This document shows, piece after piece, positions 8,517-17,314 of a stretch of DNA of 58,706 bases. Every line of letters begins with the position of its first letter. Within the stretch, counting starts at the first letter, position 1. A model generated the notes under the pieces. The model saw only the letters and a program-made list of their open reading frames with translations, had not been told where the DNA came from and made no database searches. Source of the stretch: a virus; IMG/VR virus record IMGVR_UViG_3300042889_000326, positions 1 to 58,706 of that record; one strand, written 5' to 3'. The position numbers and the translations under genes are program-made.

Positions 8517-10007
8517 ATGAATCCACTAGATATGTTTGGTTTTAATTTAACTAAAAAGAAAGCAAAACCTAATATAGTTGCTTCTGTAGTGCCACCATCT
8601 CAAGAAGATGGTGCTTCAATCGTTTCTGCTGCAAGCTATTATGGTCTTGCAGTAGATCTTGATGGAGGCATTAAAAATGAAAACCAACTAATACAAAAAT
8701 ATAGAGAAACTGCTCAATATCCTGATTGTGATTCTGCAGTTGAAGATATTATAAATGAGGCAATTGTATATGAATCTACAAATCCTCCAGTTGAAATAGT
8801 ATTAGATGAATTGAATTTATCGGATAGCATTAAAACTAAAATCACAGATGAATTTAAAGAAGTATTGAGACTTTTAAAATTCTATGATAGAGGTCATGAT
8901 ATTTTCAGATCTTGGTATATTGATGGAAGAGTATATTATAACATATTAATAGATGAGGCAAATAAGAAAAATGGTATATCTGAATTAAGGTATATAGATC
9001 CTCAAAAAATTAGAAAAGTCAAATCCGTCAAAAAAGGTAAATCTATAAACGGATTAGATATAACAACAGGCATAGAAGAATACTACTTATACAATGACAA
9101 GGGGCTAACTGCTCAAACTAGTCAAGGTATTAAAATGAGTATGGATTCTGTTGCTTATTGCCATTCAGGTTTGATAGATAGTAATACTAATACAGTTTTA
9201 AGTTATATGCACAAGGCTATTAAGCCTACTAATCAACTTAAAATGATAGAAGATGCACTAGTCATCTATCGTGTTGCTAGAGCACCAGAAAGAAGAATAT
9301 TCTACATAGATGTGGGTAATCTACCAAAACTGAAAGCAGAACAGTATGTGTCAGACATCATGAATAAGTTTAGAAATAAACTAGTATATGATGCAACTAC
9401 TGGAGAAATTAAAGATGACAAAAAACATCTTTCAATGATGGAAGATTTTTGGATGCCTAGAAGAGAGGGTGGAAAAGGTACAGAAATTACTACATTGGAT
9501 GGTGCACAGAATTTAGGACAAATAGAAGATATCAACTATTTTCAAAATAAATTATTCCAAGCATTGAATGTTCCAATGTCTAGATTAAGACCTGATACTG
9601 GATTTTCTATAGGGCAATCATCAACTATTACAAGAGATGAGATTAAATTTTCTAAATTTATTGGTCGTTTAAGAGCTAGATTTTCGTGTTTGTTTTCGGA
9701 TGTTCTTAAGATTCAACTGATTATAAAGGGAATCATATTACCAGAAGAGTGGGATGAATTGGGTCAACTGATTCGTTATGATTTCAATAAAGATAATCAT
9801 TTTGAGGAGATGAAAAATTCTGAAATCCTAATTGGTAGATTGAATACTCTTCAACTTGCTGATCCATATATTGGGAGATATTTCTCAATAGAATGGGTTC
9901 GTAAAAATATATTACTACAATCAGAAGATGATTTTAAAGATATTGATAAACAAATGGCAGCAGAAGCACCAATGCTTCAAGCACAAGCTGAACAACAACA
10001 AGAATAG
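8517..10007 (+). CDS. 20: Portal vertex protein gp20
   Basis: Dodecameric portal at the unique head vertex and prohead assembly initiator. Conserved blocks are REYAQYPDCDSAVEDIINEAI-like sequence at ~63-80, YYNILID ~144, YIDPQKIRKVK ~162, RAPERRIFYIDVGNLPK ~255 and DGAQNLGQIEDINYFQNKLF ~327, followed by LNVPMSRL. It is 496 residues long (T4 gp20 is 524). The C-terminus is glutamine-rich. It is followed after 8 bases by the prohead core gene. Confidence 0.95.
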   Translation: MNPLDMFGFNLTKKKAKPNIVASVVPPSQEDGASIVSAASYYGLAVDLDGGIKNENQLIQKYRETAQYPDCDSAVEDIINEAIVYESTNPPVEIVLDELNLSDSIKTKITDEFKEVLRLLKFYDRGHDIFRSWYIDGRVYYNILIDEANKKNGISELRYIDPQKIRKVKSVKKGKSINGLDITTGIEEYYLYNDKGLTAQTSQGIKMSMDSVAYCHSGLIDSNTNTVLSYMHKAIKPTNQLKMIEDALVIYRVARAPERRIFYIDVGNLPKLKAEQYVSDIMNKFRNKLVYDATTGEIKDDKKHLSMMEDFWMPRREGGKGTEITTLDGAQNLGQIEDINYFQNKLFQALNVPMSRLRPDTGFSIGQSSTITRDEIKFSKFIGRLRARFSCLFSDVLKIQLIIKGIILPEEWDELGQLIRYDFNKDNHFEEMKNSEILIGRLNTLQLADPYIGRYFSIEWVRKNILLQSEDDFKDIDKQMAAEAPMLQAQAEQQQE

Positions 10008-10015
10008 GAAATACA

Positions 10016-10606
10016 ATGAGTGATTTAACAAGAAATTTAATAGATGCAATAATCTCTGGTAAAGCAACTGATATTGAAACTACTTTCCAAGCTACTATGG
10101 CAGAAAAAATTGCTTCTAATATGGGTGATAAGAAAGTTGAAGTTGCACAAAGTATGTTCACTAAAGAATCAACTCAATATGAATCTGGTGATTGGCATGT
10201 TACTGATAATCTTAATGGTGGTATCCATTCTACTCATTCTACACCAAGAAAAGCAAAGAATATGGCAGAAAAATTAAATGCCAAAGATTATGATGAAAAT
10301 AAAGAGGATGAATCTAGATCTTCTGGCAACATATTTCATAATAGATACGGCACTCAAGCTGCTTCTGATTATGATAAGAAAGGAATGTGTAAAGAATCTA
10401 TTGAAGAGTTAGATGAAAGTTTAATTGATGCTAGATTAAAAGCTCAAGAAGCTAAAGCAACTGCACAAAAGCTTACTGCTCATGCATCTGCATTTCCAAG
10501 AGATGCTAAAGCTGGAGATGCATCACGAAGAGCATGGAAAGATCATGAAAAAGCTAATTCCCATCTTGCTAGTATGGAACTAGCATATAAAAATAATAAA
10601 GAATAA
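10016..10606 (+). CDS. Prohead core protein, gp67-like N-terminus
   Basis: The first ~45 residues (LTRNLIDAIISGKATDIE, then FQATMAEKIASNMG) match the helical motif of T4 gp67-type prohead internal proteins and of marine phage homologues, and it sits where T4 has genes 67 and 68. The middle (~55-110) is a hydrophilic segment with DWHVTDNLNGGIHSTHSTP. The end (~140-196) is an alanine/lysine-rich helix. The composite length of 196 residues is greater than T4 gp67 (80), suggesting fusion with other internal head sequence. LxE sites that gp21 could cleave are present (for example SIEELDES). The function is inferred from position and the N-terminal motif. Confidence 0.65.
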   Translation: MSDLTRNLIDAIISGKATDIETTFQATMAEKIASNMGDKKVEVAQSMFTKESTQYESGDWHVTDNLNGGIHSTHSTPRKAKNMAEKLNAKDYDENKEDESRSSGNIFHNRYGTQAASDYDKKGMCKESIEELDESLIDARLKAQEAKATAQKLTAHASAFPRDAKAGDASRRAWKDHEKANSHLASMELAYKNNKE

Positions 10607-10607
10607 G

Positions 10608-10925
10608 GTGGTTAAATCTAATATAGAATCTTCTATTAAAGAGCATTACGGAATAGACAATGTTCCTGATGTTCTATTAGAAAAATATAATACACTTATT
10701 AACTCTAAGAGATTTAGTGTTGATCCTGTTGTAATAGATATGAGAGAAAGTTCTTCAACAGTTTACAATAAATTGGATTATGTTTTAGATGATGGATCTG
10801 TAGTATCTATAGATGAAAGTTCAAGAGAAACAATGCAAAATTTATTTTTTGATAAATATAATGTAATAGAATATATGAATGAATGCAAAGAAAATTTCTT
10901 TAAAGTCGTTCAATTAATAATATAA
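10608..10925 (+). CDS. Small protein in gene 68 position
   Basis: A 105-residue acidic protein with a GTG start at 10608, one base after the preceding stop, so it is probably translationally coupled. The sequence (YGIDNVPDVLLEKYNTLIN, then VIDMRESSSTVYNKL) is not one I recognise. Its place between the gp67-like protein and the protease suggests a prohead core or scaffold role, as for T4 gp68, but no homology is evident. Confidence 0.55.
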   Translation: MVKSNIESSIKEHYGIDNVPDVLLEKYNTLINSKRFSVDPVVIDMRESSSTVYNKLDYVLDDGSVVSIDESSRETMQNLFFDKYNVIEYMNECKENFFKVVQLII

Positions 10926-10934
10926 GGAAGTTAT

Positions 10935-11339
10935 ATGGCTGTAACTAAAACGATACTAAAGCTAACAAATACAGAAGCTATAGTAAAAGTAACTGGTCTT
11001 ACTGGAGACACTACTACAATTTCCCTTGCTACTGATTTGTTATTAACATCTGAAGCATTGGTTGGCGGAACCCAAAAAGTAAATATCGCATCTGTAGTTT
11101 GCTATGGCATTCCAGGCGGATATGTAACCTTAGCTAGAAATAGCGTAACAATACTTAACATTGCTAATGATGGTTTGCAAATGGCAGATTTTCAAGGTGA
11201 TCCGTTTGTACCAGATTCAATTAACAACACCAATGATATTGTAGTTACTGTTTCTACTTCAGCATCTCAAGCGTACATATATTTAAAGAAGGTGTCTGGT
11301 TATAGATCTACTGATTCTTTATCTACTCAAAATTCATAG
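10935..11339 (+). CDS. Probable virion protein, beta-rich
   Basis: 134 residues, rich in Thr, Val and Ile with few charges, beginning MAVTKTILKLTNTEAIVKV. It looks like a beta-sandwich structural protein of the kind found between the core and protease genes of marine T4-like phages. It has its own AAGGAAG ribosome binding site. No specific function is recognised; a head decoration or completion role is inference from context. Confidence 0.6.
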   Translation: MAVTKTILKLTNTEAIVKVTGLTGDTTTISLATDLLLTSEALVGGTQKVNIASVVCYGIPGGYVTLARNSVTILNIANDGLQMADFQGDPFVPDSINNTNDIVVTVSTSASQAYIYLKKVSGYRSTDSLSTQNS

Positions 11340-11348
11340 GGACTTGAT

Positions 11349-11987
11349 ATGAAGTTAATAACAGAAACAGTTATGGATATGAGGCATTTAGTTGAATCTA
11401 ATGGTGATAAAAAATCTCATTATATTCAGGGTAAATTTCTTTCAACAGCACCTAACCGTAATCGTAGAATTTATTCAGAAGCTGTTTTAGCTCCAGAAGT
11501 TGCAAGATTTCAAACTGCAATTAAAGAAAAAAGATCATTAGGTGAACTAGGACACCCAGAAAATCCTTCATTAAATTTAGATAAGGTGTCTCATCTTATC
11601 ACAGAATTAAAATTTGATGGTTCTGATGTTATAGGAAAGGCAAAAATACTAGATACTCCAATGGGAAGGATTGCCCAAAATTTTCTTGAGGAAGGTGTAG
11701 GTCTTGGTGTTTCCTCTCGTGGTATGGGTAGTGTAATACGGAAAGGTGATATCAATGAAGTCCAAAATGATTATCGTCTTTCAACAATTGATATAGTTCA
11801 TGAACCATCTGGTATTGATTGTTGGGTAAATGGAATTATGGAAAATGCGGAATGGATTTACGAAGCATCATCTGATTCTTGGCATATTGCTGAACAGATT
11901 AAACAATCTCTTAAGAATAAAAATATGAAACAAATAGCTGAAAATCAAGCTAAGTTCTTTCAAATGTTCTTGAATAATCTTAAATAA
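11349..11987 (+). CDS. 21: Prohead maturation protease gp21
   Basis: Serine protease of the herpes/T4 prohead type, which digests scaffold and trims capsid proteins. The catalytic His is in SLGELGHPENPSL (~69) and the catalytic Ser in GLGVSSRGMG (~122); HEPSGIDCWVNG follows, as in the family. The 212 residues match T4 gp21. It lies directly upstream of its substrates gp22 and gp23. Confidence 0.95.
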   Translation: MKLITETVMDMRHLVESNGDKKSHYIQGKFLSTAPNRNRRIYSEAVLAPEVARFQTAIKEKRSLGELGHPENPSLNLDKVSHLITELKFDGSDVIGKAKILDTPMGRIAQNFLEEGVGLGVSSRGMGSVIRKGDINEVQNDYRLSTIDIVHEPSGIDCWVNGIMENAEWIYEASSDSWHIAEQIKQSLKNKNMKQIAENQAKFFQMFLNNLK

Positions 11988-12015
11988 ATATAACTACTTA
12001 CAATTAGGAGACATC

Positions 12016-12912
12016 ATGTCTATAGAAAAACAAATCGCAGATCTTCTAGAAGAATCCGCAAAACTAAAAATGCTGGAAGAAACTACTGAAGAAGAAGTAG
12101 TATTGGAAGATGAAGTTGTAGAAGAAGAAGCAGAACAAGTTGTTGAAGAATCTGTAGAAGAAACAGAACAAGTTGTTGATCACAAACTTGATATTCAAGA
12201 AGATGTTGATGCCCTTTTATATGGTGAAGATCTTACAGAAGAATTTAAAGTAAAAGCTGCTACTATTTTTGAAGCAGCAGTTATGACAAGAGTTAAGGCA
12301 GAAACACATACTCTTGCTGAAGCCTTTGATGCTCGTTTAGATGAAGAAGCTGAACTTGCTAAAGAAGAAATTATTGAAAAAGTTGATGGATACCTCAATT
12401 TTATAGTTGAGCAGTGGATGAGTGATAATGAGATTGCAATTGAAAAAGGTTTTAAAACAGATATTCTTGAAGGATTTGTTGATGGCTTGAAAACTTTGTT
12501 CCAAGAAAATTATATTGAAGTTCCAGAAGAAAGATTTGATGTTGTAGGTGATCTACAAGAGCAAGTCAATTTTCTTGAATCTAAACTTGATGAATCTCTA
12601 GAGCAAAATGTTTCTATGTCTAAACAAATTAATGAAATGACTCGTGATTCTGTCACTGATTCTTTCTGTGAAAGTATGACTGATACTGAAGTAGAAAAGT
12701 TTAAATCACTTGCTGAAGAACTTTCTTATGACAGTGAAGAAGTATACACAAATAAACTTCAAGTTATTAAAGAAAACTATTTCAATAGAAAACCGTCTGG
12801 TAATGTTGATTCTGTAGTAACAGATTCCCCTGTCCAGTTAAATGAACAAACATATACGAATATTGATAGCAATGTTGCTAAATATTTAGAAACTTTTAAT
12901 AGAATTAAATAA
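12016..12912 (+). CDS. 22: Prohead scaffold protein gp22
   Basis: Main internal scaffold, degraded during maturation. The protein is highly acidic with long glutamate-rich and coiled-coil stretches (residues ~10-60 and ~170-215), and it has the LYGEDLTEEFKVKAATIFEAAV motif (in segments, ~70-90) diagnostic of gp22. The 298 residues compare with 269 in T4. AGGAG lies 7 bases before the ATG. An AAATAAATA stretch just upstream (11985-11993) could be a degenerate late promoter. Confidence 0.93.
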   Translation: MSIEKQIADLLEESAKLKMLEETTEEEVVLEDEVVEEEAEQVVEESVEETEQVVDHKLDIQEDVDALLYGEDLTEEFKVKAATIFEAAVMTRVKAETHTLAEAFDARLDEEAELAKEEIIEKVDGYLNFIVEQWMSDNEIAIEKGFKTDILEGFVDGLKTLFQENYIEVPEERFDVVGDLQEQVNFLESKLDESLEQNVSMSKQINEMTRDSVTDSFCESMTDTEVEKFKSLAEELSYDSEEVYTNKLQVIKENYFNRKPSGNVDSVVTDSPVQLNEQTYTNIDSNVAKYLETFNRIK

Positions 12913-12922
12913 GGAAATAAAA

Positions 12923-14305
12923 ATGGCTACTCGTCCCGAACTTTTAGAAAAATGGGCTCCAATCCTAGAGCATTCTGCTCTTCCAAAAATCTCTGACCAA
13001 TATCGCAAAGAAGTTACTGCAGTATTGTTAGAAAATCAAGAAGCTGCAATGCGTGAATCTGCATCTGCTGGTAATCTGTTTGAAGCAGATTCTATCGCTA
13101 ACGTTGGCGGTGCTGGTCTTGCTTTAGGTGGTGCTGGTACAAATGCAAATATGGCTGGTTATGATCCAGTTCTTATCTCTTTAGTAAGACGTTCTGTTCC
13201 ACAAAATATCGCTTTTGATATTTGTGGTGTACAACCAATGACACAGCCTACTGGTTTGATCTTCGCTATGAAGAGCCGTTATGCTGCTCAAAATGGTACA
13301 GAAGCTCTTTTCTACGAAGCAGATACTGCGTATTCTGGTCGTTTGTCTACTGATGCTACTGGCACAAATGCATTGTTTGATGGTTCTACTGATGGTACTG
13401 GTACTACTGGTATTGCACAAAGTGTACTTCAGAATGCTTTAAGTGGTACTGCAGAATCTGGTAACACTGGTACAGGTATGTCTACTGCAACTGGCGAAAC
13501 TAATGACGCTTGGACTGAAATGGCTTTCTCAATTGAAAAGACTTCAGTTATTGCTAAAACTCGTATGTTGAAAGCAGAATACTCTGAAGAACTTGCACAA
13601 GATCTTAAAGCTGTTCATGGCTTAGATGCTGCTGCTGAATTAAGCAATATCTTATCACAAGAAATCACTGCTGAAATCAACCGTGAAATTATTCGTAAAG
13701 TTTACATCTCTGCTGTTAAAGGTGCTAAAGTTGGTACTGCTGTTGAAGGTGTTTTTGACCTTGACGTTGATTCTAATGGTCGTTGGTCAGTTGAAAAATT
13801 CAAAGGTCTTATGTTCCAAATTGAACGTGAAGCTAATGCAATTGGTCAACAAACTCGTAGGGGTCGTGGTAACTTCATCATCACTTCTGCTGACGTAGCT
13901 TCTGCTTTAGCAATGGCTGGCGTTCTTGATTATTCTTCTGGTATATCAGGTCAGAATAATTTGAATGTAGATGATACTTCTACTACTTTTGCTGGTGTCT
14001 TGAATGGCAAATATAAAGTATATGTTGATCCATATGCACAAAATGTTAATGCAACTCAATTCTTTATAGTTGGTTATAAAGGTGCTTCTGCATTTGATGC
14101 TGGTATTTTCTACTGCCCATACCAACCATTACAAATGGTTCGTGCAACTGATCCTAGTTCTTTCCAACCAAAAATTGGTTTCAGAAGTCGTTACGGTATT
14201 GTTGCGAATCCATTTGCTTCCAATACCAATAATGTTGCAACTGATGGTTTGTTCATCAACAGTAACGTATATTACAGAAAAGTTTTAGTATCTAACTTGA
14301 TGTAA
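12923..14305 (+). CDS. 23: Major capsid protein gp23
   Basis: HK97-fold major capsid subunit. Signatures are LLEKWAPILEH at the start, MTQPTGLIFAMKSRY ~112, EMAFSIEKTSVIAKTRMLKAEYS ~198 and the ending VNPFxxxxNNVATDGLFIN. LFE followed by ADSIANVGG at residue ~54 fits the gp21 cleavage rule, so a mature N-terminus near 55 is likely. It is 460 residues against 521 in T4. Codon use shifts toward C-ending and CGT codons relative to its neighbours, as expected for the most highly expressed gene. A strong terminator follows. Confidence 0.97.
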   Translation: MATRPELLEKWAPILEHSALPKISDQYRKEVTAVLLENQEAAMRESASAGNLFEADSIANVGGAGLALGGAGTNANMAGYDPVLISLVRRSVPQNIAFDICGVQPMTQPTGLIFAMKSRYAAQNGTEALFYEADTAYSGRLSTDATGTNALFDGSTDGTGTTGIAQSVLQNALSGTAESGNTGTGMSTATGETNDAWTEMAFSIEKTSVIAKTRMLKAEYSEELAQDLKAVHGLDAAAELSNILSQEITAEINREIIRKVYISAVKGAKVGTAVEGVFDLDVDSNGRWSVEKFKGLMFQIEREANAIGQQTRRGRGNFIITSADVASALAMAGVLDYSSGISGQNNLNVDDTSTTFAGVLNGKYKVYVDPYAQNVNATQFFIVGYKGASAFDAGIFYCPYQPLQMVRATDPSSFQPKIGFRSRYGIVANPFASNTNNVATDGLFINSNVYYRKVLVSNLM

Positions 14306-14331
14306 AAGTTAGTCTTAGAACTAATGATATT

Positions 14332-14358
14332 AAAGGAGCTTTCGGGCTCCTTTTTTTA
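14332..14358 (+). terminator. Rho-independent terminator after gene 23
   Basis: AAAGGAGC and GCTCCTTT form an 8-bp stem around a TTTCGG loop (UUCG tetraloop with one extra closing pair), followed by a T run. It ends the capsid transcript. Confidence 0.92.
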
Positions 14359-14375
14359 TGGGGAAATATTAATAA

Positions 14376-14535
14376 TGATAAATAGATATGTAACAAAAGG
14401 TGTTAGTCACGGATTGCACTCCTACTAACTCTAATCATTCAACTATTAATCACATGAATCAATATGACCAGCAAATCTATATATCAAAAAATGTACCTTT
14501 CCTGTCGTTCGTGGTGTATAATATATTCTTATTAG
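14376..14535 (+). promoter_or_regulatory. Late promoter with structured leader and 14-codon ORF
   Basis: TGATAAATAGAT (14376-14387), a variant late box, is matched by the inverted copy ATCTATATATCA at 14475-14486 with a single mismatch. Inside lies a GTTAGT/ACTAAC stem around CACGGATTGCACTCCT. The right arm is followed by AAAA and an ATG at 14491 opening a 14-codon frame (MYLSC..., stop at 14535). The layout closely resembles the leader of the GIY-YIG gene at 25073-25172, including CAAATCTAT and the ACGGATT loop. The reading frame has no homing-enzyme sequence, so this looks like the leftover leader of a lost gene. A TATAAT at 14517 without a good -35 may serve the next gene. Confidence 0.55.
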
Positions 14536-14548
14536 AAGGAATTATATA

Positions 14549-16291
14549 ATGACACTTAAAGAAAGACTAATCCTCTATAGAGAACTTAATCCAACACAAT
14601 GGGCTAAGATAATCTCAGACGAACAACTCAAACAAGATCTATTAGATTTTTCAGAATTCTCAGATATGCCACTTAACCAAAAAGCAGCAGCAATTATACT
14701 TGGGCATATACCTATATGTGAATGTGGCAATGAACTATCATTTCAAGGAAAAAGAAAAGAAACTATCAATGGAACTGTATATGGAGGATGGTTAGAATTT
14801 TGTTCTTCTAATTGCGTAAGAAATTCTCCCAAACTATTGGAAAAGAAACGTGCTAATTCTATAGAGAAATATGGAACTCCACATTGGACACAATCTAATC
14901 ATAAGCGAGAAGAAAGAGAAGAACTTTGGTCAGAAGATAAGAAAGCTTTATTTAATGCTAAAGCACTAATAACATATCAAGAAAAATATGGTGTAGGTCA
15001 TTTCAGCAAAACTCAAGAATATTTGGACAAAAGAACTTCAACTACATTAGAACAAACTAATGGTTTATATACAAACTACTTTCAAGATACTGATAAAATT
15101 AGAACAGTCAACAATGAAAAATATGGTGCAGATTATTATACACAAACTATTGAAGGTAGAAAAAGATTATCAGAAAATAATGGAATGAAAGAACCAACGA
15201 TTGCGTTAAAGTCTAAATTAAATAGAATATTAAAATCTAAAAAATATGGTGCATCATTATTTGATATTCTAATGAATAAAGATAGTGCACATTTTAAAGA
15301 ATTTATAGATAATATTGCTACTCTAAATAAGTATGTACATAGAATGCAGATAGCTAATCATTTAGATATTAGCTACTCTTGGTTGAATAATCTCTTCAGA
15401 CAACATGATATGAATAATGATTATTTAACATTAGGAACTTCTACATCCTTTAAGGAGTATGAATTGTTGCAATACGTAGAATCTTTAGGAGTTGTTGTAA
15501 AACATAGTGATAGAACTATACTAAATGGAAGAGAGATTGATATATTAATAGAAGATAAGAAGCTCGGTATAGAATTTGATGGATTAAGATACCATTCTGT
15601 TGTATCGGGTGGAAAAGACAAATATTATCACTTAGATAAAACAGAACTTGCTGAAATTAAAGGATACCAACTACTACACATATTTGAAAATGAATGGGAT
15701 GATACAGTAAAAAGATCTATATGGAAATCAATCATAAAATCTAAACTAGGGTTATCTGATAGAAGAATATTTGCTAGGAAATGTATACTAAAATCTATAT
15801 CATCAAAAGACAGTAGAGAATTCTTTGATAAGAATCATCTGTCTGGATTTATAGGGGCATCTATACATCTTGGGTTATTTTATAATGATGAATTAGTATC
15901 TGCTATATCTTATGGAAAGTCTCGTTTTGCTAAGAATGAGAATGAAATATATAGGTTTGCTTCTCAATTAGATTGCCAAGTTATCGGTGCACTGGGAAAA
16001 TTGTTATCTAAGTTGCCTAAAGAAAATTTAGTCTCTTATGCAGACCGAAGAATTTCTGGATTAGAATCTGCTTATGGGAAATTCTTTTCTAATAGAAAAA
16101 GTCTTCCTCCAACTTGGTGGGGAACTAAAGTTAAATTAGGAGAGCTCAGACATAGATTGAACTATACGAAATCTAAAGTTAAAGAAATGCTTGGAGATTT
16201 GTATGATGATTCCAAAACAGTCCAATATAATATGTTTAATAATAAGATTGATATAATTTATGATTGTGGCAACTGGAAATTCTACAACTAA
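14549..16291 (+). CDS. Free-standing homing endonuclease, Vsr-like nuclease domain
   Basis: 580-residue mobile endonuclease inserted between gene 23 and the next virion gene. N-terminal ~1-150 has a Cys-rich metal site (CECG ... CSSNC) and repeated EKYG motifs typical of homing DNA-binding regions. The nuclease core is at ~310-395: GREIDILIEDKKLGIEFDGLRYHS, then LLHIFENEW. This is the E-D-x-H-D pattern of the very-short-patch-repair fold reported for homing enzymes tied to fractured, split-intein genes. The C-terminal ~410-540 is a conserved domain (FFDKNHLSGFIGASIHLGL) often attached to such nucleases. The ribosome binding site is AGAAGGAATT. It would cut an empty site in related phages and promote its own spread. 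Confidence 0.8.
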   Translation: MTLKERLILYRELNPTQWAKIISDEQLKQDLLDFSEFSDMPLNQKAAAIILGHIPICECGNELSFQGKRKETINGTVYGGWLEFCSSNCVRNSPKLLEKKRANSIEKYGTPHWTQSNHKREEREELWSEDKKALFNAKALITYQEKYGVGHFSKTQEYLDKRTSTTLEQTNGLYTNYFQDTDKIRTVNNEKYGADYYTQTIEGRKRLSENNGMKEPTIALKSKLNRILKSKKYGASLFDILMNKDSAHFKEFIDNIATLNKYVHRMQIANHLDISYSWLNNLFRQHDMNNDYLTLGTSTSFKEYELLQYVESLGVVVKHSDRTILNGREIDILIEDKKLGIEFDGLRYHSVVSGGKDKYYHLDKTELAEIKGYQLLHIFENEWDDTVKRSIWKSIIKSKLGLSDRRIFARKCILKSISSKDSREFFDKNHLSGFIGASIHLGLFYNDELVSAISYGKSRFAKNENEIYRFASQLDCQVIGALGKLLSKLPKENLVSYADRRISGLESAYGKFFSNRKSLPPTWWGTKVKLGELRHRLNYTKSKVKEMLGDLYDDSKTVQYNMFNNKIDIIYDCGNWKFYN

Positions 16292-16303
16292 ATCATAAAC
16301 CAA

Positions 16304-16311
16304 TATAAATA
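16304..16311 (+). promoter_or_regulatory. T4-type late promoter box
   Basis: TATAAATA followed by GTATTATC, 33 bases before the ATG of the tube-like virion gene and just after the homing endonuclease. Confidence 0.65.
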
Positions 16312-16336
16312 GTATTATCTTCCTTGAGGTCATACT

Positions 16337-16864
16337 ATGATTACAACATGCCCATTTCCTGTTAATCTAAATCCATTATCTCCAAATGGGTTTGAATTTT
16401 CAATTAAAAAACTTCCAGAACTTACATATTTTTCTCAAGAAGTAACATTACCTAGCATAAATTTACCAAATGCTGTAATGAATACTAGATTCTCTCAAAT
16501 TAAAGTTGCAGGAACACTAATAGATTATGGTCAATTAGTAGTAGATTTTCTAGTGGACGAAAAGATGGAAAACTATCTTGCAATTCATGACTGGATTATA
16601 GCAATGGGGTTCCCTCATGATTTTGAGCAATATATAAGTTGGCAGAACAGAGAAAATACACCATTCTTAAGTGAACTTGCTAAAAACTTTTCAGATGGAA
16701 CTCTCACAATTTTAGGCTCTAATAATACACCAATAAGAAATATAACATTTGTTGATCTTATTCCAGTGTCTTTAGGAGAAATGCAATTTAAAACAACCTC
16801 TGAAGAAGTTCAGTATCTAACATGTTCAGCATCATTTGAGTACACTTATTTTAAATTTGACTAA
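16337..16864 (+). CDS. Tail-tube-fold virion protein
   Basis: 175 residues with the pattern of a T4 gp19-like beta-barrel: KKLPELTYFSQEVTLPSINL near residue 25, then GQLVVDFLVDEKMENYLAIHDWIIAMGFP near 62-90. Homologues are widespread in marine T4-like phages. Candidates are a baseplate tube initiator (gp54-like) or tail completion protein; sequence alone does not decide. It has its own late promoter and so is expressed with virion genes, although uvsY follows directly. Confidence 0.6.
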   Translation: MITTCPFPVNLNPLSPNGFEFSIKKLPELTYFSQEVTLPSINLPNAVMNTRFSQIKVAGTLIDYGQLVVDFLVDEKMENYLAIHDWIIAMGFPHDFEQYISWQNRENTPFLSELAKNFSDGTLTILGSNNTPIRNITFVDLIPVSLGEMQFKTTSEEVQYLTCSASFEYTYFKFD

Positions 16865-16873
16865 GGTTATATT

Positions 16874-17314
16874 ATGGCTAAGATAAATGAAATACAAGAT
16901 CTATGGGAACAAGACTGCATTATTGATAATAACCACTTAGATGATGAATCAATAAAAACTGCAAAACTTCATGCAAAGTACATCAATATGTTGATGGAAA
17001 CTAAATTAGGTATATCTAAAAGAAAAATAGAAATTAGCACCCTGAAGAGAAATAAGTATAGATATTACAAAGGGGAAATGACTAGACAAGAACTATTAGA
17101 TCAAGGTTGGGATCAATGGTTATATGCTAAACCTCTAAAATATGAATTGGAACAGTTATTAGAAGGAGATTCTGATTTAGTGACAATGAACTTAAGATTA
17201 GAATATCTTGAAGCAACATTATATCTTTTAGAATCAATACTTAAATCTATTGCTGATAGAACATGGTCAATACGCAATAGCATTTCATATAAATCTTTCT
17301 TAGCTGGTGTTTAA
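16874..17314 (+). CDS. uvsY: UvsY recombination mediator
   Basis: Small helical protein that loads UvsX onto gp32-coated single-stranded DNA. The 146 residues (T4 UvsY has 137) show the family pattern: INEIQDLWEQDCIIDNNHLDDES, then LHAKYINMLMETKLGISKRK, a KRNKYRYYKGEMT basic patch (~55-67) for DNA binding, and the C-terminal helix LYLLESILKSIADRTWSIRNSI. It is adjacent to uvsW, as in T4, with a one-base stop/start overlap. Confidence 0.85.
   Translation: MAKINEIQDLWEQDCIIDNNHLDDESIKTAKLHAKYINMLMETKLGISKRKIEISTLKRNKYRYYKGEMTRQELLDQGWDQWLYAKPLKYELEQLLEGDSDLVTMNLRLEYLEATLYLLESILKSIADRTWSIRNSISYKSFLAGV

Noticed and set aside
13181-13898. Open frames within gene 23 in other frames
   Set aside because: They are by-products of the strong codon bias of the capsid gene; no start signals or motifs.
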